Part shown: piece after piece, positions 4,622 to 7,733 of the stretch
Layout: each line of letters starts with the position of its first letter
How positions within the stretch are numbered: the stretch's first letter is position 1
Assembly (NCBI GenBank): GCA_008933045.1
Contig: WBXJ01000142.1
Coordinates: forward strand, 1 to 7,733
Direction: 5' to 3'
Origin: Verrucomicrobiota bacterium
Lineage (GTDB): Bacteria > Verrucomicrobiota > Verrucomicrobiia > Limisphaerales > SXQI01
DNA: 7,733 nt
Notes under the pieces: generated by a model
The model's input: the letters and a program-made list of their open reading frames with translations, nothing else
Told to the model about the DNA's origin: nothing
Database searches by the model: none
Made by a program: the position numbers and the translations under genes

Positions 4622-6003
4622 AAAAGCCCCAATCCATTCATACATGTAACGTGGTCCATGTTTCACCGACTGGGCGGCAGTTTTGGCAGTTCGGCGTCGA
4701 CAAGGGTAACCCGAGCCTGAAAACAACACTTGCGGTCGGTCTTGCGTCGTCCTTGCCAGTGAAGCTTGTCGGCAAGGACTGGCACACGCTTTACCAACCG
4801 CGCTTGAATTTAGCCTGCTTGCCTTCCGAAAAAGTATTTCTTCGAGTGGTGCAGTTACCAACCACGGATACTGCTGAGATCGCCTCGATGCTGGAGTTTC
4901 AAATTGAGAAGCTTTCGCCCGTGCCCATCAGCCAAATGGTTTGGAGTTATGCGTTGTTGCCCTCCTCGGTTGAAGCGAAATCGACGGATGTCATCACGGC
5001 GATGGTGGAGCGGGATTATGTGGAGGGATCGGTCAAGCAACTTGAAACGGAGGGGTATTTCCCTGACCGGATCGAACTGCCGCAGTTGGATCAATTGTTG
5101 GCTCGACTCCCAGATCAGGATGGCGTCTGGCTCTATCCGTCCACTGAGTTGGGGAATCTTTTTTGTCTCGCGGCTTGGTGGTATGGCGGGATGCTTCGCA
5201 ACCTTCAGATGATCCAGTTGCCGTCAGGATGCGACCAGGGCTTGCTGCTTCAGGATCAGTTGCTCAAAGCGGCTTGGGCAGGCGAGGTTGAGGGTTGGTT
5301 AAATTTTCCGTTACAATGTTTGGTGGTCGGTGACGAGTCGGTGCAAAACACCTGGTTGCCATTGCTGAAGGATTGGGTTGAAACGCCTGTTGAAGTTCGC
5401 TCCACTTTCAGTCGTTCCGAATTAGCCGAGTTTACAGCTCGACGTGCGATTCGACACGAACATGCGCTTAATTTGCTTCCGGTCGAGTTCGCAGATAAAT
5501 ACCGCCAGACCTTTGTCGATGGCCTTTGGATGCGGGCGTTGGGGGTTGTGTTCGGCGTCTACTTATTGGGGGTGCTCGGGTATTTTGGGATGTTGCAATT
5601 CAGGGGGATCCAACAAGGGCAAGTTGAGGGCAAGATCAATTCTCTCAAGGTGAGCTACACGAATGCGCTGCAACTCAAGGAGCAAGTCGCAATTTTGCAG
5701 GATCAGTATAATCTCAAATATGCTTCCATGGATTGTCTCCGTGTGGCGTCCGAACTTTTGCCTCCTGAAATGACGATGACTTGGTTGGTTTTTTCCAAAG
5801 GGCAAACGATAGAACTCCATGGGAACGTTCCATCGGATCAGGCCAGCAAACTGTCGGATTACAATGATGCGTTGCGCCAAGCGACAGCAGGGGATCAAGC
5901 CATGTTCAGTCGAGTTTCCCCTCCTACTTCCACCACGCGACCAGGAGCGTCGGGTGTGTCTTGGACGTTTACTTGTGAACTCAACCGCGCGGAGGTGCCA
6001 TGA
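4618..6003 (+). CDS. gspL: type II secretion inner-membrane protein GspL (PilM/PilN-like fusion)
   Basis: A 461-residue single-pass membrane protein with GspL layout. Residues 1 to about 280 resemble the cytoplasmic actin-like (PilM-type) domain; the segment 80-112 (LPTTDTAEIASMLEFQIEKL onward) is typical of this family. One membrane helix lies at about 306-327. A likely coiled coil follows (about 330-365), then a small PilN-like periplasmic domain (about 385-455). GspL recruits GspE to the inner membrane and pairs with GspM, and its neighbours on both sides fit that role. Between the cytoplasmic domain and the helix is LNLLPVEF (285-292), which resembles the N-terminal INLLP motif by which free PilN binds PilM in type IV pili. 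There is no signal peptide. Start and stop both overlap neighbouring genes by ATGA, so translation is probably coupled. Sequence conservation is low, as usual for GspL, so the call rests on layout and context. Confidence 0.85.
   Translation: MKKPQSIHTCNVVHVSPTGRQFWQFGVDKGNPSLKTTLAVGLASSLPVKLVGKDWHTLYQPRLNLACLPSEKVFLRVVQLPTTDTAEIASMLEFQIEKLSPVPISQMVWSYALLPSSVEAKSTDVITAMVERDYVEGSVKQLETEGYFPDRIELPQLDQLLARLPDQDGVWLYPSTELGNLFCLAAWWYGGMLRNLQMIQLPSGCDQGLLLQDQLLKAAWAGEVEGWLNFPLQCLVVGDESVQNTWLPLLKDWVETPVEVRSTFSRSELAEFTARRAIRHEHALNLLPVEFADKYRQTFVDGLWMRALGVVFGVYLLGVLGYFGMLQFRGIQQGQVEGKINSLKVSYTNALQLKEQVAILQDQYNLKYASMDCLRVASELLPPEMTMTWLVFSKGQTIELHGNVPSDQASKLSDYNDALRQATAGDQAMFSRVSPPTSTTRPGASGVSWTFTCELNRAEVP
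5991..5995 (+). promoter_or_regulatory. strong Shine-Dalgarno of gspM
   Basis: GGAGG lies four bases before the gspM ATG, inside the end of gspL. It is the only strong Shine-Dalgarno next to a start codon in this window. It confirms the gspM start and suggests initiation in addition to coupling from gspL. Confidence 0.75.
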
Positions 6004-6698
6004 ACAGCCTCCTCGACAAACTGAATTTACGCCCGCAAGAACGCCGAATTGTGGTGGGTGTAGGCGTTTTGGTGTTTGTCGTTTTAAATCTGCTCTTTGT
6101 GATGCCGCATTTGAACGATCTTGGCAAAACGGAGTTAGCACTCGATCGTGCTCGGCGTAGTTTGCAAACTTATGAGACCGAGATTGCCAAGACATCGATC
6201 TCGAAAGAACGACTGAAAGTCCTTCAAGGCACGGGATCGGAAGTGCTGAACGAGGAGCTACAACTCCAACGCATTGTGCAAACCGAAGCCACTACCAGCG
6301 GGTTGATGGTCAATCGGTATGATCCTCGCCCACGAGTCAGCATCACAAAGACTAATCAGTTTTTTGAGGATCAGTTCCTAACCATTGACTTCAATTCTGA
6401 CGGTAAATCGCTGGTGGATTTTCTGTCGAATCTTGCTCTCGGTAACTCGATGATTCGAGTGCGAGAAATGAACATCAAACCCGACGCGAGCCAGACTCGG
6501 TTGGTGGGTTCACTGTTGTTTGTTGCGAGTTACCAAAAAAAGCAGGCGGCGGCTCCAACTCCCGCACGCCTTGCAGCTACTACGCCAGCCAAAGCTTCCC
6601 CTCCCTCTAGCACCGTTACTCCCACCGCCAGCGAATCGCTGCCAGCCAAGCCGCAACCGACAAACGTTCCCGCTCCCCCCAACCGGCGTCCCTCTTGA
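6000..6698 (+). CDS. gspM: type II secretion inner-membrane protein GspM (PilO-like)
   Basis: A 232-residue protein with a short cytoplasmic start, one membrane helix at about 17-36, a helical coiled-coil-like stretch (about 40-98) and a compact alpha/beta periplasmic domain (about 98-180). This is the layout of GspM and PilO. GspM dimerises with GspL and helps hold GspE at the inner-membrane platform. The helical part, with regularly spaced Leu and many charged residues, fits pairing with the coiled coil of GspL. After residue 180 comes a roughly 50-residue tail rich in Pro, Ala, Ser and Thr, with no predicted fold, which is not a standard part of GspM. The gene overlaps gspL by ATGA and is followed by gspD after 12 bp. 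Sequence signals are weak for this family, so the assignment depends strongly on topology and position. Confidence 0.78.
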   Translation: MNSLLDKLNLRPQERRIVVGVGVLVFVVLNLLFVMPHLNDLGKTELALDRARRSLQTYETEIAKTSISKERLKVLQGTGSEVLNEELQLQRIVQTEATTSGLMVNRYDPRPRVSITKTNQFFEDQFLTIDFNSDGKSLVDFLSNLALGNSMIRVREMNIKPDASQTRLVGSLLFVASYQKKQAAAPTPARLAATTPAKASPPSSTVTPTASESLPAKPQPTNVPAPPNRRPS

Positions 6699-6710
6699 TT
6701 GAATTATTTT

Positions 6711-7733
6711 ATGAAACCGTTCGCCATCCTATTCCTACTCGGGTTTCTGAGCCTGACACCTCACGTGAGAGTTCTCGCTCAGGCACCCGAGAAGTTGCCG
6801 CAGACTTTAACTGTTCCTCCGCCTGCTTCGCCAAGTGGAGCGAGCCCGCTCGGAGCGAGTAGTAGAACCAATCTTGCACCGCCGTTTTCACGCACAAACA
6901 TCAACGTTTTGGGAACAAATCCGCCCGCTGGACTCCGGCGCGTTCTGAATCCCGCTTCGGAACCTGCACCTCAGGATGCGACCGCCAACGTCATCAAACC
7001 TAGGTCGGCTCCGTTAGGTGCTACATCCACGAATCCTCCCGCCGCCACATTGGGAGCCACGCCTCGACGAGCTCAGTTGCCCTCAACTCTGCCGGCCACT
7101 GCGCAACCGACTGGCGATAGTGCGACCAACTCTGCCGCGATTCTAGCTGCCGCCGCTGCTTCGGTTGATCCGGAGGGAGACGAAAACGAGTCGTATGAAG
7201 CAGGGGACGTTCAATTTCAAGGTCTGGATGTGAACACGTTCTTGGATGTTTACGCGCTTTACTCTGGGCGCACAGTGCTTCGCGCTTACACCCTTCCCGC
7301 GCCTGCTGGCGTGACGTTAAAAGCGCAAACTAAGCTGACTCGTCGGGAGGTTGTGGAGGCTATGGAAGGCGTTCTTTCGCTCAACGGAATTGCCATGATC
7401 CCGATTGGTCAAAAATTTGTAAAAGCGGTGCCCTCAGCGCAGGCGGATAAGGAAGGCACTGCCATTAATATACAGGATGTGAGTGAGCTTCCTGATTCTG
7501 AGGCGTTCATCACAAAAATCGTACAGCTTAAGGCACTCAAACCCAGTGAAATCGGGCCTACGCTGCAATCGTTCTCGAAATCGGCCACTGCGGTGACCCC
7601 GATTGACAGTAACCAAACGTTGGTGCTACGGGATAATGTTTCGAACATCAAACGGATGCTCGAATTGATTAAGAAAATCGATGTGCCTGCTGAGTCAGAT
7701 TTTCAGCTTTCTGTCATCCCGATCAAATACGGC
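6711..7733 (+). CDS. gspD: type II secretion outer-membrane secretin GspD, N-terminal part (partial)
   Basis: The first 341 codons of a secretin gene that continues past the window. GspD forms the multimeric outer-membrane channel through which folded proteins leave. A signal peptide spans about 1-24 (MKPFAILFLLGFLSLTP then RVLAQA). Next is a long low-complexity stretch, about 25-160, rich in Pro, Ala, Thr and Ser. An N0 domain follows at about 165-242 (VQFQGLDVNTFLDVYALYSG opening, then TLPAPAGVTLKAQ and the FVKAV strand). An N1 domain lies at about 266-326 (IVQLKALKPSEIGPTL, then NQTLVLRDN and the IKKIDVP end). The final residues, LSVIPIKYG, look like the start of N2. In typical GspD the N0 domain comes directly after the signal peptide, so the 135-residue insert is unusual. 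The ATG is 12 bp after gspM with an A/T-rich spacer and no Shine-Dalgarno. The secretin pore domain is outside the window. Confidence 0.9.
   Translation, partial: MKPFAILFLLGFLSLTPHVRVLAQAPEKLPQTLTVPPPASPSGASPLGASSRTNLAPPFSRTNINVLGTNPPAGLRRVLNPASEPAPQDATANVIKPRSAPLGATSTNPPAATLGATPRRAQLPSTLPATAQPTGDSATNSAAILAAAAASVDPEGDENESYEAGDVQFQGLDVNTFLDVYALYSGRTVLRAYTLPAPAGVTLKAQTKLTRREVVEAMEGVLSLNGIAMIPIGQKFVKAVPSAQADKEGTAINIQDVSELPDSEAFITKIVQLKALKPSEIGPTLQSFSKSATAVTPIDSNQTLVLRDNVSNIKRMLELIKKIDVPAESDFQLSVIPIKYG

Noticed and set aside
5563..6195. 210-codon minus-strand frame across gspL and gspM
   Set aside because: It is antisense to two coupled genes; the length reflects codon bias rather than coding.
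6520..6702. 60-codon alternative frame at the gspM 3' end rich in Leu, Pro and Arg
   Set aside because: It is a frame-shifted reading of the proline/alanine-rich gspM tail.

Overview
The window looks like chromosomal DNA from a Verrucomicrobiota-type bacterium, possibly near Pedosphaera/Limisphaerales. This is an inference from three things: the style of the proteins, the compact gspE-gspL-gspM-gspD order, and mostly weak Shine-Dalgarno sequences. No rRNA or phylogenetic marker is present to confirm it. There is no sign of phage, insertion sequence, CRISPR array, tRNA or recent gene transfer.

Left part (1-1804), amino-acid biosynthesis. The first 119 bases are the 3' end of an argininosuccinate synthase gene (argG, + strand), recognised by its conserved C-terminal tail. 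It converges on a minus-strand pair, ilvN (acetolactate synthase regulatory subunit) followed 37 bp later by ilvC (ketol-acid reductoisomerase). These act in the first two steps of valine, leucine and isoleucine synthesis. A strong hairpin plus U-tract ends the pair just after ilvC. The catalytic subunit gene ilvB is not beside ilvN.

Leader (1805-2140). Upstream of ilvN is an untranslated stretch that, read on the minus strand, holds a candidate promoter, a small hairpin and then a rho-independent terminator structure about 60 bp before the ilvN start codon. This is the layout of a transcription attenuator and is the best regulatory lead in the window. Farther upstream is the terminator of the next gene.

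Middle (2141-2887). A minus-strand gene encodes a small RNA-binding protein with one RRM domain and a poly-glycine tail. A roughly 400 bp divergent intergenic region separates it from the next operon. It contains no convincing gene, only candidate promoter signals, including a sigma-54-like site.

Right part (2888-7733), type II secretion. Four + strand genes are tightly packed: gspE (cytoplasmic ATPase), gspL (inner-membrane PilM/PilN-like fusion), gspM (inner-membrane PilO-like) and the start of gspD (outer-membrane secretin), which runs off the window. The first three overlap by ATGA and gspD follows after 12 bp, so this is probably one transcript. Together they would link the ATPase through the inner-membrane platform to the outer-membrane pore. 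No gspC is seen, and both GspM and GspD carry long proline/alanine/serine/threonine-rich segments. Most of the window is ordinary. The items most worth following are the ilv leader, the unusual GspD N-terminus, and the LNLLP motif at the domain junction of GspL.
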